A stretch of DNA of 64,000 nucleotides from an uncultured Bacillaceae bacterium (GCA_947497585.1 CANMHG010000008.1:1-64000), one strand, 5' to 3'. Shown: positions 1 to 9,025, numbered from the stretch's first letter. The notes: generated from the sequence alone by a model not told the origin. Translations and numbers: made by a program.

Positions 1-489
1 GCGAGAAACGAGTCCGAATTCGGTGCCGATTCGGACAGGTTGACTAGCGGAAGCGAGAAACGAGTCCGAATCCCGAGCCGATTCGGACAGGTTGACTGGT
101 GGAAGCAAGAAACGAGTCCGAATCCCGAGCCGATTCGGACAGGTTGAGTAGTTGAAGCGAGAAACAGTCTGAATCCGGTGCCGATTCGGACAGGTTGAGT
201 AGTTGAAGCGAGAAACGAGTCCGAATTCGGTGCCGATTCGGACAGGTTGACTAGCGGAAGCGAGAAACGAGTCCGAATCCCGAGTAGATTCGGACAGGTT
301 GAGTAGTTGAAGCGAGAAACGAGTCCGAATTCGGTGCCGATTCGGACAGGTTGAGTAGTTGAAGCAAGAAACGAGTCCGAATTTGATGCCGATTCGGACA
401 GGTTGAGTAGTTGAAGCGAGAAACGAGTCCGAATTTGATGCCGATTCGGACAGGTTGAGTAGCGGAAGCGAGAAACGAGTCCAAATCCA
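1..489. repeat. 52-bp tandem repeat array, each unit with a hairpin
   Basis: About 9.4 head-to-tail units start at positions 1, 53, 105, 157, 208, 260, 312, 364, 416 and 468; the fourth unit is 51 bp because of a one-base deletion. Each complete unit has a perfect 8-bp inverted repeat, GTCCGAAT and ATTCGGAC, separated by 9 variable bases, followed by a spacer of about 27 bp that changes little. The final unit is truncated and mutated. The array runs off the left edge, so its true size is unknown. It lies downstream of the hit terminator. The near-identical spacers rule out CRISPR. Function is not known. Confidence 0.95.
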
Positions 490-517
490 TCCAGATAAAC
501 AAGCAAATTGCTACTTC

Positions 518-551
518 CCAAAAAAAGAGGTAATACAATGATTACCTCTTA
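518..551 (-). terminator. Rho-independent terminator of hit
   Basis: Read on the minus strand, a 10-bp stem (AAGAGGTAAT/ATTACCTCTT, loop CATTGT) is followed by a run of T. It lies directly after the hit stop codon. Confidence 0.85.
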
Positions 552-552
552 A

Positions 553-972
553 CTAAATACCTTGTGAAATTTCTGAAGCAATATCTTGAAGGTTTTTGGC
601 TGTGTACTGATTGGCATGTGACTTCCAAACAGCGCCAAAGCCATCACCTTTTCCATACCTAGGAATGATGTGCATATGGAAGTGGAATACGGTTTGCCCT
701 GCAGGTTCACCATTATTACTTAATAAATTCAATCCAATTGGGTTGTACTTTGCCTTAATTGCATTTGAAATTTTAGGAACAGCTTCGAACACATGTTGTG
801 CAATTTCTGGAGTTAACTCGTAAACATTGCCTTTATGTACTTTTGGAATAACAAGGGTATGACCCTTTGATACTTGTCCAATATCTAAAAACGCATATAC
901 ATGCTCATTTTCAAAAACCTTATAGCTCGGGATTTCACCATTTATGATTTTGCAAAAAATACAATCGCTCAT
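553..972 (-). CDS. hit: HIT family nucleotide-binding protein Hit
   Basis: A 139-residue histidine-triad protein of the Hint type, a family of purine nucleotide hydrolases/transferases acting in the cytoplasm. The triad HFHMH is at residues 97-101, and the N-terminal CIFC (Cys4, Cys7) is the usual zinc site of this subgroup. The reading frame stays open 30 codons further upstream, but the ATG at 972 is chosen because it is preceded by GAAAGGTTG and because the protein then starts like its homologues. It is divergent from ecsA, the B. subtilis arrangement. The physiological substrate in Bacillus is not settled. Confidence 0.95.
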   Translation of the reverse strand: MSDCIFCKIINGEIPSYKVFENEHVYAFLDIGQVSKGHTLVIPKVHKGNVYELTPEIAQHVFEAVPKISNAIKAKYNPIGLNLLSNNGEPAGQTVFHFHMHIIPRYGKGDGFGAVWKSHANQYTAKNLQDIASEISQGI

Positions 973-1037
973 TAAGATCAACCTTTCAAATTTTTCCTTT
1001 AGTTTACCATATCTATCATAGCCAACAAAATTGGGTT

Positions 1038-1081
1038 TTAAAATAAAAAGAGCAGAATGCAACGAATGTGCATCCTGCTCT
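1038..1081 (-). terminator. Hairpin with minus-strand T tract upstream of hit
   Basis: An 11-bp stem with one G-U pair spans 1050-1080 with a 9-base loop. On the minus strand it is followed by CTTTTTATTTT, so it would end any leftward transcript coming from 1100-1600 before hit. On the plus strand there is no T tract. Confidence 0.6.
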
Positions 1082-1089
1082 AATGAGAG

Positions 1090-1515
1090 AGGTTATGGGA
1101 GAATAGTTCACGCCTTACAGGTTAGAGTATCTTTCGTAAACACCTCATTTTTCAATAAAATGAAATGAAATACTAATGAAAGTTGAAGTTCCTTTGTTCA
1201 AGATGACCATCCCCTTGTTAAAGGCATAAGTTTCACAACTTATATTACTTGTAGATGATCTTTAACAAACACCTCATTTACAAAATGACTTATTGATACA
1301 GGCTTCTACAATTGTAAATAGTGGCCCGTAAACACCTCATTTTCGTAAGAGTAGGTTTGATACTTTTCTCTATCTAAAGGAAACTCACCTTATTCAATAC
1401 TACCATCCCCTTATTTGGTCGTGTTTGTCAGCATATCGTCTAAAACAAGGAATTGTCTTTAACAGACACCTCATTTCAAATTTTTGATGAAATCCCGTCA
1501 TCAAATGCTTTTTTA
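1090..1515 (+). ncRNA. Candidate small RNA with anti-Shine-Dalgarno-like repeats
   Basis: This 650-bp gap between hit and ecsA holds no credible gene but is clearly organised. The motif AACACCTCATTT (the last copy begins AGAC) occurs at about 1138, 1268, 1331 and 1464, and ACCATCCCCTT at 1206 and 1402. The spacings (69+61 and 72+61) show a duplicated unit of about 195 bp. CACCTCAT is complementary to a Shine-Dalgarno sequence and resembles the 3' end of 16S rRNA. A strong plus-strand terminator closes the locus at 1483-1514. No convincing promoter was found. That it is transcribed as a regulatory RNA is inference; a leftward transcript remains possible. Confidence 0.5.
1483..1514 (+). terminator. 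Rho-independent terminator of the candidate small RNA
   Basis: A perfect 8-bp stem TTTGATGA/TCATCAAA with loop AATCCCG is followed by TGC and six T. It lies more than 200 bp before ecsA and after no open reading frame, which is the main evidence for a rightward non-coding transcript here. Confidence 0.8.
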
Positions 1516-1723
1516 ATCTCCCCCTCTTCAAAAATTATGATGCCCGGTGTGTAATTGGAATATGCAAAGATAAATATATTTTTTAAAATGGCAAGGACTT
1601 GTCGAAAAACAAGTAGATTTGACAAGCTTTATCTTCCTTTGTCGAAAGCTCATGAATGTTTCTCTTTATGGTAAAATTTGATATGATTAGTAAAATAATG
1701 AATAGAAAAAGAAGGGATTAGCC

Positions 1724-2467
1724 ATGTCACTTTTAGAGGTAAAACAGTTAACGGGTGGATATACGAAAAATCCTGTTCTTAAGGATGTCTCCTTTTCAGT
1801 AAACCGAAATGAAATTGTGGGTCTAATCGGTTTAAATGGAGCGGGTAAAAGTACGACAATTAAACATATTATTGGATTAATGGAAGCAAAGCAGGGACAA
1901 GTTTTAATTAATGAAAGAACACTAAAAGAGGATATAGAGAAATATCGTTCTCAATTTAGCTTTATCCCTGAGACACCAATCCTTTATGATGAACTAACCT
2001 TGTTTGAGCATTTAGAGTTAACCGCAATGGCATATGGTTTAGATAAGGAAACATTTGAATCTCGTCTTCAGCCATTATTAAAAGAGTTTAGGATGGAAAA
2101 GAAACTAAAGTGGTTTCCGGCTCACTTCTCAAAGGGAATGAAGCAAAAGGTTATGATTATGTGTGCTTTCCTAGTGGAACCTTCATTATATATAATCGAT
2201 GAACCATTTGTAGGGTTAGATCCATTAGGAATACAATCACTTCTTGAGCTGATGAACGAGATGAAGGAAAATGGTGCTGGAATTTTAATGTCTACTCATA
2301 TCCTGGCTACAGCGGAAAGATATTGTGATTCGTTTGTTATTTTACATAACGGAAAGGTTAGGGCGAAAGGAACTCTATCTGAATTAAGAAAAGAGTTTAA
2401 CATGGAAAACGCAACGTTAGATGATATCTATATTCAGCTAACAAAGGAAGAAGATACGAATGATTGA
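1724..2467 (+). CDS. ecsA: ABC transporter ATPase EcsA
   Basis: A 247-residue ATP-binding subunit of the Ecs exporter-type ABC transporter. In B. subtilis, Ecs is needed for normal protein secretion, competence and site-2 protease (RasP) function; the transported substrate is not established. Walker A GLNGAGKST is near residues 36-44, the variant signature FSKGMKQK near 135, Walker B LYIIDEP near 155, and the H-loop STHIL near 190. The ATG is preceded by AAGGGA. It overlaps ecsB by 8 bases, so the two are translationally coupled. It heads the ecsABC cluster, divergent from hit. Confidence 0.95.
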   Translation: MSLLEVKQLTGGYTKNPVLKDVSFSVNRNEIVGLIGLNGAGKSTTIKHIIGLMEAKQGQVLINERTLKEDIEKYRSQFSFIPETPILYDELTLFEHLELTAMAYGLDKETFESRLQPLLKEFRMEKKLKWFPAHFSKGMKQKVMIMCAFLVEPSLYIIDEPFVGLDPLGIQSLLELMNEMKENGAGILMSTHILATAERYCDSFVILHNGKVRAKGTLSELRKEFNMENATLDDIYIQLTKEEDTND

Positions 2468-3677
2468 TGCTAATAAATTATGGAAGCATAGAAACACTCA
2501 ATATATAACAGAGATTAGACGCTATTTAAAATATATGTTCAATGATCATTTATTGATTGCGTTGATTTTTTTAATCGGTGGAGCAGCTTTTGTTTATAGT
2601 GGTTGGCTTGAAACACTGTCACCAACATTTCCTGCCATTTTAATCATTGCATTACTGCTAGCAATTCCATTGACGAATAGTCAGATACAAACACTTTTAA
2701 GAGAACCGGATATTGTATTTTTATTACAAGTTGAAAATAAACTAACACCGTACTTTCAAAAAGCATTCTTATCTAGTTTGGTGTTTCAAAGTTATATTAT
2801 AGTACTATTACTTGCGGCTATATCACCACTGTATTTCAAGGTGACAGGTAATTCATTTTTAGCTCTTTTCGTAATTTTTTGCGTCCTTATCTTACAAAAA
2901 ATATGGAATTTGCTAATAACATGGAATGTAAATTACTTTATTGAACCTTGGGCACGAACGATGGATCGACTTGTACGTTTTTTTATTAATTTTTTGTTTG
3001 TATACTTACTTTTAAAAGAAGCAAACTTTCTCTTTATCGTAGGTATGATTACAATCATGATTGTCCTTCTATTTTATTTTAACAGAGCAACATCATCAAA
3101 AAGTTTAAATTGGAATCAGTTAATTGAGTTAGAATCCAGAAGGATGCTGACATTTTATCGAATAGCAAACTTATTTACAGATGTGCCTAAACTTAAAGAA
3201 CGTGTCAAGAGGCGAAGATGGCTTGACTGGGTGACTGGACTGCTACCATACGCTCAGAAAAACACATATGGTCATTTATACTTAAGAACTTTTTTACGCT
3301 CAAGTGATTATCTAGGAATGTATGTCCGACTTCTTGTCATCGGTGCTCTTATTCTCTATTTTATCCCACTGGAAAATGGGAAGATCTTAGTTGCGTTGTT
3401 ATTTATCTATTTAACAGGATATCAACTAATGACATTATGGAGACAGCACAGCTTAAAGATATGGGTTGACTTATATCCAGTTTTAAAAGATACACGGTTA
3501 GCTTCTTTTCTACAGTTAATCTTAGTCTTACTGGTGGTTCAGAGTTTGTTATTTGCAGTAAGTGTGTTCGTGAGTGGGATGGTTAGTCAATCACTACTCG
3601 TACTCATACTTTCAATTATATTCACTTACCTTTTTGTACAAATATATATTAAAGCTAAAATAAAGAAGCTTTCTTAG
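2460..3677 (+). CDS. ecsB: ABC transporter permease EcsB
   Basis: A 405-residue integral membrane protein with about eight to ten hydrophobic segments; residues 35-80 form the first hairpin of membrane helices. It is the membrane partner of EcsA. Its start lies inside the end of ecsA (8-base overlap), and a terminator follows its stop closely, so ecsAB can end before ecsC. The assignment rests on position, length (B. subtilis EcsB is of similar size) and family features such as the basic cytoplasmic stretch around residues 225-260. Confidence 0.93.
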   Translation: MIDANKLWKHRNTQYITEIRRYLKYMFNDHLLIALIFLIGGAAFVYSGWLETLSPTFPAILIIALLLAIPLTNSQIQTLLREPDIVFLLQVENKLTPYFQKAFLSSLVFQSYIIVLLLAAISPLYFKVTGNSFLALFVIFCVLILQKIWNLLITWNVNYFIEPWARTMDRLVRFFINFLFVYLLLKEANFLFIVGMITIMIVLLFYFNRATSSKSLNWNQLIELESRRMLTFYRIANLFTDVPKLKERVKRRRWLDWVTGLLPYAQKNTYGHLYLRTFLRSSDYLGMYVRLLVIGALILYFIPLENGKILVALLFIYLTGYQLMTLWRQHSLKIWVDLYPVLKDTRLASFLQLILVLLVVQSLLFAVSVFVSGMVSQSLLVLILSIIFTYLFVQIYIKAKIKKLS

Positions 3678-3684
3678 ACAGACG

Positions 3685-3712
3685 CCCCTTATCCGAGTAT
3701 AAGGGGTTTTTG
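3685..3712 (+). terminator. Terminator after ecsB
   Basis: An 8-bp stem CCCCTTAT/ATAAGGGG with loop CCGAGT is followed by five T, 8 bases after the ecsB stop. EcsC may depend on readthrough or on its own promoter in the following 70 bases. Confidence 0.85.
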
Positions 3713-3783
3713 AGTTCAATGAATCTTTCTATAAATATATACGTATATAAATTAGACAGTATTTTAAAAAGGACGATGAGGGT

Positions 3784-4491
3784 ATGAATTACTATGAAGT
3801 CAAAGCTAAAGAAGAATTAGGTAAGTGGAAAAAGAAGATAACTAAGAAATCAACGATACTAAATCGTTTTTCCAAAACAGCACAAACAAAGATCAATAGT
3901 TATATTCCAGAAAAGGCGCATCAAATTATTACTGAAAGTATTAAGAAAATGGTTCAAGCCACATTAGCTGGTTCGGAATATACAACTAAAGAAAGAGATG
4001 TAAGAAATTTAACTTTAGAGGAAAAAGAAAAACTCGTCTTAGAAAGGTTAAATGTGTATAAGCGGACAGCTGCTGTAGAAGGAGCGGGAACAGGGGCAGG
4101 TGGTTTTTTACTAGCTCTAGCTGACTTTCCATTGCTACTCTCGATTAAAATGAAGTTCTTATTTGAAGTAGCTTCAATCTATGGGTTTGATTCAAAAAAA
4201 TACGATGAGCGCTTGTTTCTTCTTCATATCTTCAAATTAGCTTTTTCTAGTGATAACCATAAAGCAGAAACACTTGAGTTGATTGGAGAGTGGGATGAAA
4301 AGAAGATGGAGCTAGAGGAGTTAGATTGGCGTATATTTCAGCAAGAGTATCGTGATTACATTGATTTTGTGAAAATGCTTCAACTACTACCTGGAATAGG
4401 AGCAGTAGTAGGTGCTTATGCGAACTACAACTTACTTGACCAATTAGGAGAAACAGCAATTAACTGCTTTAGACTAAGGTATTTTGAGTGA
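3784..4491 (+). CDS. ecsC: EcsC family protein
   Basis: A 235-residue EcsC-family protein of unknown biochemical role, usually encoded next to ecsAB. The middle carries a Gly/Ala-rich amphipathic stretch (residues 96-125, with EGAGTGAGG) and a C-terminal GIGAVVGAY segment, both typical of the family and suggestive of membrane association. The start ATG has GACGATGAGG upstream. It is separated from ecsB by a terminator. A shared hairpin separates it from the convergent amidohydrolase gene. Confidence 0.9.
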   Translation: MNYYEVKAKEELGKWKKKITKKSTILNRFSKTAQTKINSYIPEKAHQIITESIKKMVQATLAGSEYTTKERDVRNLTLEEKEKLVLERLNVYKRTAAVEGAGTGAGGFLLALADFPLLLSIKMKFLFEVASIYGFDSKKYDERLFLLHIFKLAFSSDNHKAETLELIGEWDEKKMELEELDWRIFQQEYRDYIDFVKMLQLLPGIGAVVGAYANYNLLDQLGETAINCFRLRYFE

Positions 4492-4520
4492 ATAATGGGA
4501 GTAGCTTTTCACCTAAAAAG

Positions 4521-4556
4521 GAAAAGCGTCTGGACCAAGGTTCCAAACGCTTTTCT
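4521..4556. terminator. Bidirectional terminator between ecsC and the amidohydrolase gene
   Basis: GAAAAGCGT pairs with ACGCTTTTC, with additional TGGACC/GGTTCCA pairing inside. The A- and T-rich arms serve both convergent transcripts. Confidence 0.75.
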
Positions 4557-4559
4557 TCA

Positions 4560-5762
4560 TTAAGCTTCTATTTTCTGTTCTACTTTATTATTAATTAGGT
4601 AATTAATCGCAGCTGATCCTAATGTTTTTGATGCAACTAGCATTGCTTTTTCATCGAAATCAAATTTAGGATGATGGTGTGGATAAGGAATATCTACATT
4701 TTCTGGTCTGGCTCCTGTAAAGAAGAATGTGCCTTTCACATGTTGTAAGTAATAGGCAAAATCTTCTCCACCCATTTGAAGATCTGCTTCTTCAATAGAA
4801 GTTACTCCAGGAACACTTCTTGCTAATTCTACTAGGAATTCTGTTTCTTCCTTATGATTAACAACAGCTGGATATCCGCGATCAAACGAATAGGTGTAAG
4901 AGGAGTCATTTGTGTAACAAGTTCCTTTAACAATACGTTCAATTTCTTCTTCTACCTGTGTACGCACTTCTTCATCAAAGGTACGAACAGTACCAATTAG
5001 TTTAGCTGTATCTGCAATAACGTTAAACGCATTTTCAGCTACAAAAGATCCGACTGATACAACAGCTGATTTCACCGGGTTAACCTTTCTGCTCACAATT
5101 TGTTGAAGGTTTACAACAAGTTGGGAAGCAGTTACAACCGCGTCTTTTGTTTTATGTGGCTGCGCACCATGTCCACCTGCACCTTGTACCGTAATTTCGA
5201 AACGGTCAGCAGCGGCCATAATTGGTCCAACTCGATATTGAATTGTTCCAGTTTGATCACCTGCCCAAAGGTGAGTTCCAAAAATAGCATCGACACCATT
5301 TAAACATCCATCTTCAATCATTGAAATGGCTCCACCTGGTGCATACTCTTCTGCATGTTGATGGATGAAAACAACTGTACCAGGAATCGAATCTTTCATT
5401 TCATGAAGTACTTTTGCCAGTACTAATAAAGTCGATGTATGCCCATCATGTCCGCAAGCATGCATAACGCCTGGAACTGTGGATTTGTAAGGGACATCCT
5501 TCTCATCTTGAATTGGGAGAGCATCAAAATCTGCACGTAGTGCCACAGTTTGTCCAGGCATTCCACCTACCACTTTGGCAACAACACCATTCCCACCCAC
5601 ATTTGTACGAACCTCAATACCTAGTTCCTTATAGAAGTTAGCTATGTATTCAGCCGTTTTATATTCTTTAAACGAAAGCTCAGGATGTTGATGCAAATGA
5701 CGTCTAATATCAACCATTTCACTATATCTTTCTTCAAGTGATTCAAACAATTCAAGCAACAT
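4560..5762 (-). CDS. yhaA: M20 family amidohydrolase (YhaA-like)
   Basis: A 400-residue metal-dependent amidohydrolase of the M20 family (N-acyl-amino acid/hippurate hydrolase type). Visible motifs are the metal-binding HACGHDGHTS near residues 100-110, the QHAEE region near 136 with the catalytic Glu, GGHGAQPH near 197, and MGGEDFAYY near 350. It should hydrolyse N-acylated amino acids or similar amides in the cytoplasm; the substrate is unknown. The ATG is preceded by AAAGGGGG at good spacing. The position after ecsC matches yhaA of B. subtilis, which supports the symbol. Confidence 0.9.
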   Translation of the reverse strand: MLLELFESLEERYSEMVDIRRHLHQHPELSFKEYKTAEYIANFYKELGIEVRTNVGGNGVVAKVVGGMPGQTVALRADFDALPIQDEKDVPYKSTVPGVMHACGHDGHTSTLLVLAKVLHEMKDSIPGTVVFIHQHAEEYAPGGAISMIEDGCLNGVDAIFGTHLWAGDQTGTIQYRVGPIMAAADRFEITVQGAGGHGAQPHKTKDAVVTASQLVVNLQQIVSRKVNPVKSAVVSVGSFVAENAFNVIADTAKLIGTVRTFDEEVRTQVEEEIERIVKGTCYTNDSSYTYSFDRGYPAVVNHKEETEFLVELARSVPGVTSIEEADLQMGGEDFAYYLQHVKGTFFFTGARPENVDIPYPHHHPKFDFDEKAMLVASKTLGSAAINYLINNKVEQKIEA

Positions 5763-5819
5763 GGATGTGGCCCCCTTTGATTTTTTGTAAAGTTAAAGAA
5801 CTGTGTTAATTTACTAACA

Positions 5820-5953
5820 GTGTTGATTGTAGTGGAAGGACAGGAGACTCCTGCGGGAGTAGCGGGACAGGTGAGACCCCACAGGAGCTATGCTCCGAGG
5901 AGGCTCACCGCCCGCCCCGCGGAAAGCGAGTGTCCTGTAACGAAAATCAACAC
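5820..5953 (+). repeat. Covarying intergenic palindromic element, copy 1
   Basis: A 134-bp element bounded by GTGTTGATT and AATCAACAC. Nested stems include GACAGGA/TCCTGT, GCGGG/CCCGC, GGTGAG/CTCACC and a central hairpin GGAGC-TAT-GCTCC. The conserved single-stranded boxes are ACTCCTGCGGG, GAGACCCCACAG, CGAGGAGG and CCCCGCGGAAAGC. It is one of five copies in this window, all in the same orientation. Here it lies between divergent genes, about 100 bp upstream of the PAP2 gene. An open reading frame across it is an artefact of the repeat. Confidence 0.9.
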
Positions 5954-6054
5954 ATGCCTAATTTTTCAAACTATTGCTATAATTATAGCATGTTACTATA
6001 ATAAGTATGAATCTTTTGTTTTAGACTAATAGAATTAAAATAGAGGGAAGTGAA

Positions 6055-6750
6055 ATGACATTGGAAATAAAAACACAAGATCAATTAAAAACCACTAATA
6101 CGAACCTACCATTCTATTTTTTTCTTAGTTTTTCAGTACCAGCTCTTGCTTTATTAATTTTATTCATGCAACAGGTGACTTCTGGCACTGAAGTGTTCGG
6201 AGATGCGGCTATCGAAAATTTTGTGAGCGGATTTACAAATTCTTCTACAATCTTTTTCTTTACCTTTATTACCAATTTTGTAACGACAGGTTCGGTCATT
6301 ACATTACTTGTAATCTCGCTTGTTCTCATATGGTGGAAAAGCAGAGATTATGCAGCTATGATTGTTCTTGCTGTAGGTACTTACCTAAGTGATGAGATAA
6401 ACAAATGGTTGAAGATTACAGTAGGAAGAGAACGCCCGAGTATTGATGTTAGCCTTTTTGCAGAAGGACATAGCTTTCCAAGTGGCCATGCAATGGTAGG
6501 AATTATGTTTTACGGTTTTTTAACTTATTTTGTTTTTTCAATGCTAAAAAATAGCAAGCACAAATTAATCTTAGTTATTACAATGTCCTTGATTATATTT
6601 CTAATTGGACTTAGCCGAATCGTTTTAAATGTTCATTACCCTTCGGATGTTATTGCAGGATTCGCAGCGGGTTTTATCGGACTAGTTATTATGATTTTAT
6701 TACATAAGGGTGGACGTACACTATTTAATCAAAAACTAAAAAAGGGATGA
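6055..6750 (+). CDS. PAP2 family phosphatase
   Basis: A 231-residue membrane phosphatase of the PAP2 superfamily. All three motifs are present: KITVGRERP (near residue 120), SFPSGHA (near 141) and SRIVLNVHYPSD (near 186). Five to six hydrophobic helices surround them. Members dephosphorylate lipid phosphates such as undecaprenyl pyrophosphate or phosphatidylglycerophosphate at the outer face of the membrane; the substrate here is not determined. The ATG follows GAGGGAAGTG. The gene is single, with a repeat element upstream and a terminator overlapping its stop. Confidence 0.9.
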   Translation: MTLEIKTQDQLKTTNTNLPFYFFLSFSVPALALLILFMQQVTSGTEVFGDAAIENFVSGFTNSSTIFFFTFITNFVTTGSVITLLVISLVLIWWKSRDYAAMIVLAVGTYLSDEINKWLKITVGRERPSIDVSLFAEGHSFPSGHAMVGIMFYGFLTYFVFSMLKNSKHKLILVITMSLIIFLIGLSRIVLNVHYPSDVIAGFAAGFIGLVIMILLHKGGRTLFNQKLKKG

Positions 6751-6765
6751 GACTTCATCCCTTTT
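6740..6765. terminator. Bidirectional terminator
   Basis: AAAGGGATGA/TCATCCCTTT forms a 10-bp stem with loop GACT. It contains the PAP2 stop codon and sits just beyond the stop of the convergent membrane protein gene. Confidence 0.8.
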
Positions 6766-6770
6766 ACCAT

Positions 6771-8900
6771 TTATTCTATTGTTAGCAAAAGTGCATCTCC
6801 TTTTTTGGATACAGCAACTTTCGCAAATTCCGCATTTCGCTCAACCTCAAGTCCAGTTCCTTCTGGCACGAAGTAGCTCTCGATTCCAAAAATGATTTGA
6901 TTATATCCATTGTACTTTCCTGTAATAATGACCTCGTCTTCAGCTAAGCTTTCTTTAGTAGGATCAATCTGAGTTTTATACACTTTTGAAACAGTATAAA
7001 TTCCTTCTTCATTTCTCTTCAAAAGTAAAAAGACTCGACCTTCATGTCTACCTTCACCAAGTTCAACTTCACCGATCTCATATTGCAATCGTACATAATC
7101 ACCTTGGATCAGGGACCTGGGGTCTACTGGAGCAAGTTTAAGTGTAATCGTTTTTCCTTCATTAATTAAATGTTCATTTGTTATTATCTGAAAGCTGACA
7201 AAGGATAACTGAAGAACTAGGACGGATACTACAAACACCCATTGTTTTCTTGTAAATGTTTTAGTTGCACCAATAGGCTGAAAGTTTATATCAAAAAGCC
7301 ATGTAATGATAAAGAAAGCTAGCCCGATAATAAAGAATGATAGAGACTTGTGAAGCAATGACCATACAAAATCATAATAGGTTGATACAAGACTGCAAAT
7401 CCAAAAAACGGCACTTACTCTAAACTCAAAAAGCCGCCTGTCATTTTTCCCGAAAAAGATGAGCAAACCTGTAACAACTATAAAAAATGTTATGGAAAAT
7501 AAAATCTCCAAGACGATTTCCTCGTTTAGGAAGGTAAGTGTGTACAAGAAAAGATAAAAGAAAAACAAACCAATTCTAAATATTTCTTTTTGTGCCTTCA
7601 TCATGAATGCGAGAACTCCATTTAGTAACGCAAAAACTATAAATACTAGCTCAATATGCTCACCTAGTTGAAGGTCATCAAAAACAAAGGAGAGTATAGT
7701 TGTTAGAAGAGCAACATAGCTTATAAACCTAACAACTCCATCTTTAATGGTAATAAAAACAGCTAGAGAAATAAGTAAGTATAGTGTAGTGATAAAGCTT
7801 GAAAGAAAAATTGCTCCAAACATTCCAGAAAAGAAACCAATGATTAGGACTGTATGACGCGCAGTTATATCTAATTTCTTAAATAAAAGGCCAGTAAGGA
7901 TAAACAATAAGCTTACGATAACTGCAGCGTATTCGGATTCGGTTAAAATAAAGAGCAACGAACCAAAGCTTGAAGCAAACATGATGGAACCTATGATTGT
8001 AATTATAACTATTAGAATTCTTTTAAGAGCCGTATTTACTCTGCTACCACTACTAGGAGTGAATTTTCTGGCTAAGAATATACCACCTAGTATTAACAAT
8101 AATGAAGCAAAGGTTCCACTAAGTTGTACTGCAAAAAAGCCAAGATAATCATCAAACAAGAATGGTATTTCGATAATCTTTGCACAAATATATAAACTTG
8201 CCATTGTAAATAGTATAATCGTTAATCCTTGTTGACCCTTTGATCTTTTTAAAAAGATAAAGGAAATAATTGCGAATGAAATGTATAGTATATTCGTCCA
8301 GCCACTGAACGGCGGAAAAAGTTCAAAAAAACTCAAACTGATTAATGCAAGATGAACAGCCGTGTATGCAAAATAGCGGATTATTTTAATTCTAAACTTG
8401 TTAGTAAAGGAAAAAACAAATATTGCTAAGTTTATCAAACCAATAACAAGATATATCAACCATTCTTCTAGATTTGTTCGACTAATGAAATAAGACGATG
8501 GGTTCATATAAAACCAGTAAGTTAGGTGAAGTAATACATAACTAACAACCCATAATGGTGCATAACCTGTGATAAGTGAGAGAAGTACAGTGGGAATTAG
8601 CCATACGAAAAATAGCATATAGCTATCTGCATGTGAGTTATATATCTGTCCTACCAATCCAACACTCACGCCGAAGCATATGGCTCCAGCAACAAGAAAC
8701 CACTTCCCTAAAAAAGGTTGTTTCGAGATACATTTAGTAGTTATGGCCGACACGAAATAAAAAAGAAGCATGATACCAACAGAAAGCCCCAATTTTTCAA
8801 ACCTCGTAAAATAACTCCAGTTTGCGGCAAAAAAGTAAATAATGCTCGTTAATAATAGGATTATTGACCCGAGATAGCCTACAGGTATTAATCTTTGCAT
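6771..8900 (-). CDS. DUF2157/GDYXXLXY-domain membrane protein
   Basis: A 709-residue polytopic membrane protein of unknown function. The N-terminus matches the DUF2157 pattern (a helix ending in FFAANW near residue 30). About 18 hydrophobic segments follow, and the C-terminal soluble part (from about residue 590) carries GDYVRLQYEI, the signature of the GDYXXLXY domain that often accompanies DUF2157. The ATG at 8900 is chosen because GGGGGAGAG stands at ideal distance; the frame is open to 8975 but that start has a poor ribosome site. The usual DUF2157 N-terminal helix appears short here. Confidence 0.85.
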   Translation of the reverse strand: MQRLIPVGYLGSIILLLTSIIYFFAANWSYFTRFEKLGLSVGIMLLFYFVSAITTKCISKQPFLGKWFLVAGAICFGVSVGLVGQIYNSHADSYMLFFVWLIPTVLLSLITGYAPLWVVSYVLLHLTYWFYMNPSSYFISRTNLEEWLIYLVIGLINLAIFVFSFTNKFRIKIIRYFAYTAVHLALISLSFFELFPPFSGWTNILYISFAIISFIFLKRSKGQQGLTIILFTMASLYICAKIIEIPFLFDDYLGFFAVQLSGTFASLLLILGGIFLARKFTPSSGSRVNTALKRILIVIITIIGSIMFASSFGSLLFILTESEYAAVIVSLLFILTGLLFKKLDITARHTVLIIGFFSGMFGAIFLSSFITTLYLLISLAVFITIKDGVVRFISYVALLTTILSFVFDDLQLGEHIELVFIVFALLNGVLAFMMKAQKEIFRIGLFFFYLFLYTLTFLNEEIVLEILFSITFFIVVTGLLIFFGKNDRRLFEFRVSAVFWICSLVSTYYDFVWSLLHKSLSFFIIGLAFFIITWLFDINFQPIGATKTFTRKQWVFVVSVLVLQLSFVSFQIITNEHLINEGKTITLKLAPVDPRSLIQGDYVRLQYEIGEVELGEGRHEGRVFLLLKRNEEGIYTVSKVYKTQIDPTKESLAEDEVIITGKYNGYNQIIFGIESYFVPEGTGLEVERNAEFAKVAVSKKGDALLLTIE

Positions 8901-9025
8901 AACTTCTCTCCCCCTTTGTTCTAATTTTATACCAAAAATACCTTTTCTGAATGCTTTGTATGAAGAAATTTCCATGATTACTGTACCCGATATAACAAAA
9001 ACCTAATGATAGGAGGTAGATCATC

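Noticed and set aside
1..489. CRISPR array
   Set aside because: Units are 52 bp with nearly identical spacers and internal hairpins; no cas genes are present in the window.
251..538. 95-codon minus-strand open frame
   Set aside because: It lies inside the 52-bp tandem repeats and only reflects the repeat; no ribosome site.
1145..1210. 21-codon minus-strand open frame (MVILNKGTS...)
   Set aside because: The AAGGGG directly abuts the ATG with no spacing, and the second copy of the unit gives a different, shorter peptide. The conserved part is the nucleotide motif, not the protein.
6771..8975. Upstream start of the DUF2157-type gene at 8975
   Set aside because: Its ribosome site is weak, whereas GGGGGAGAG stands at ideal distance from the ATG at 8900.
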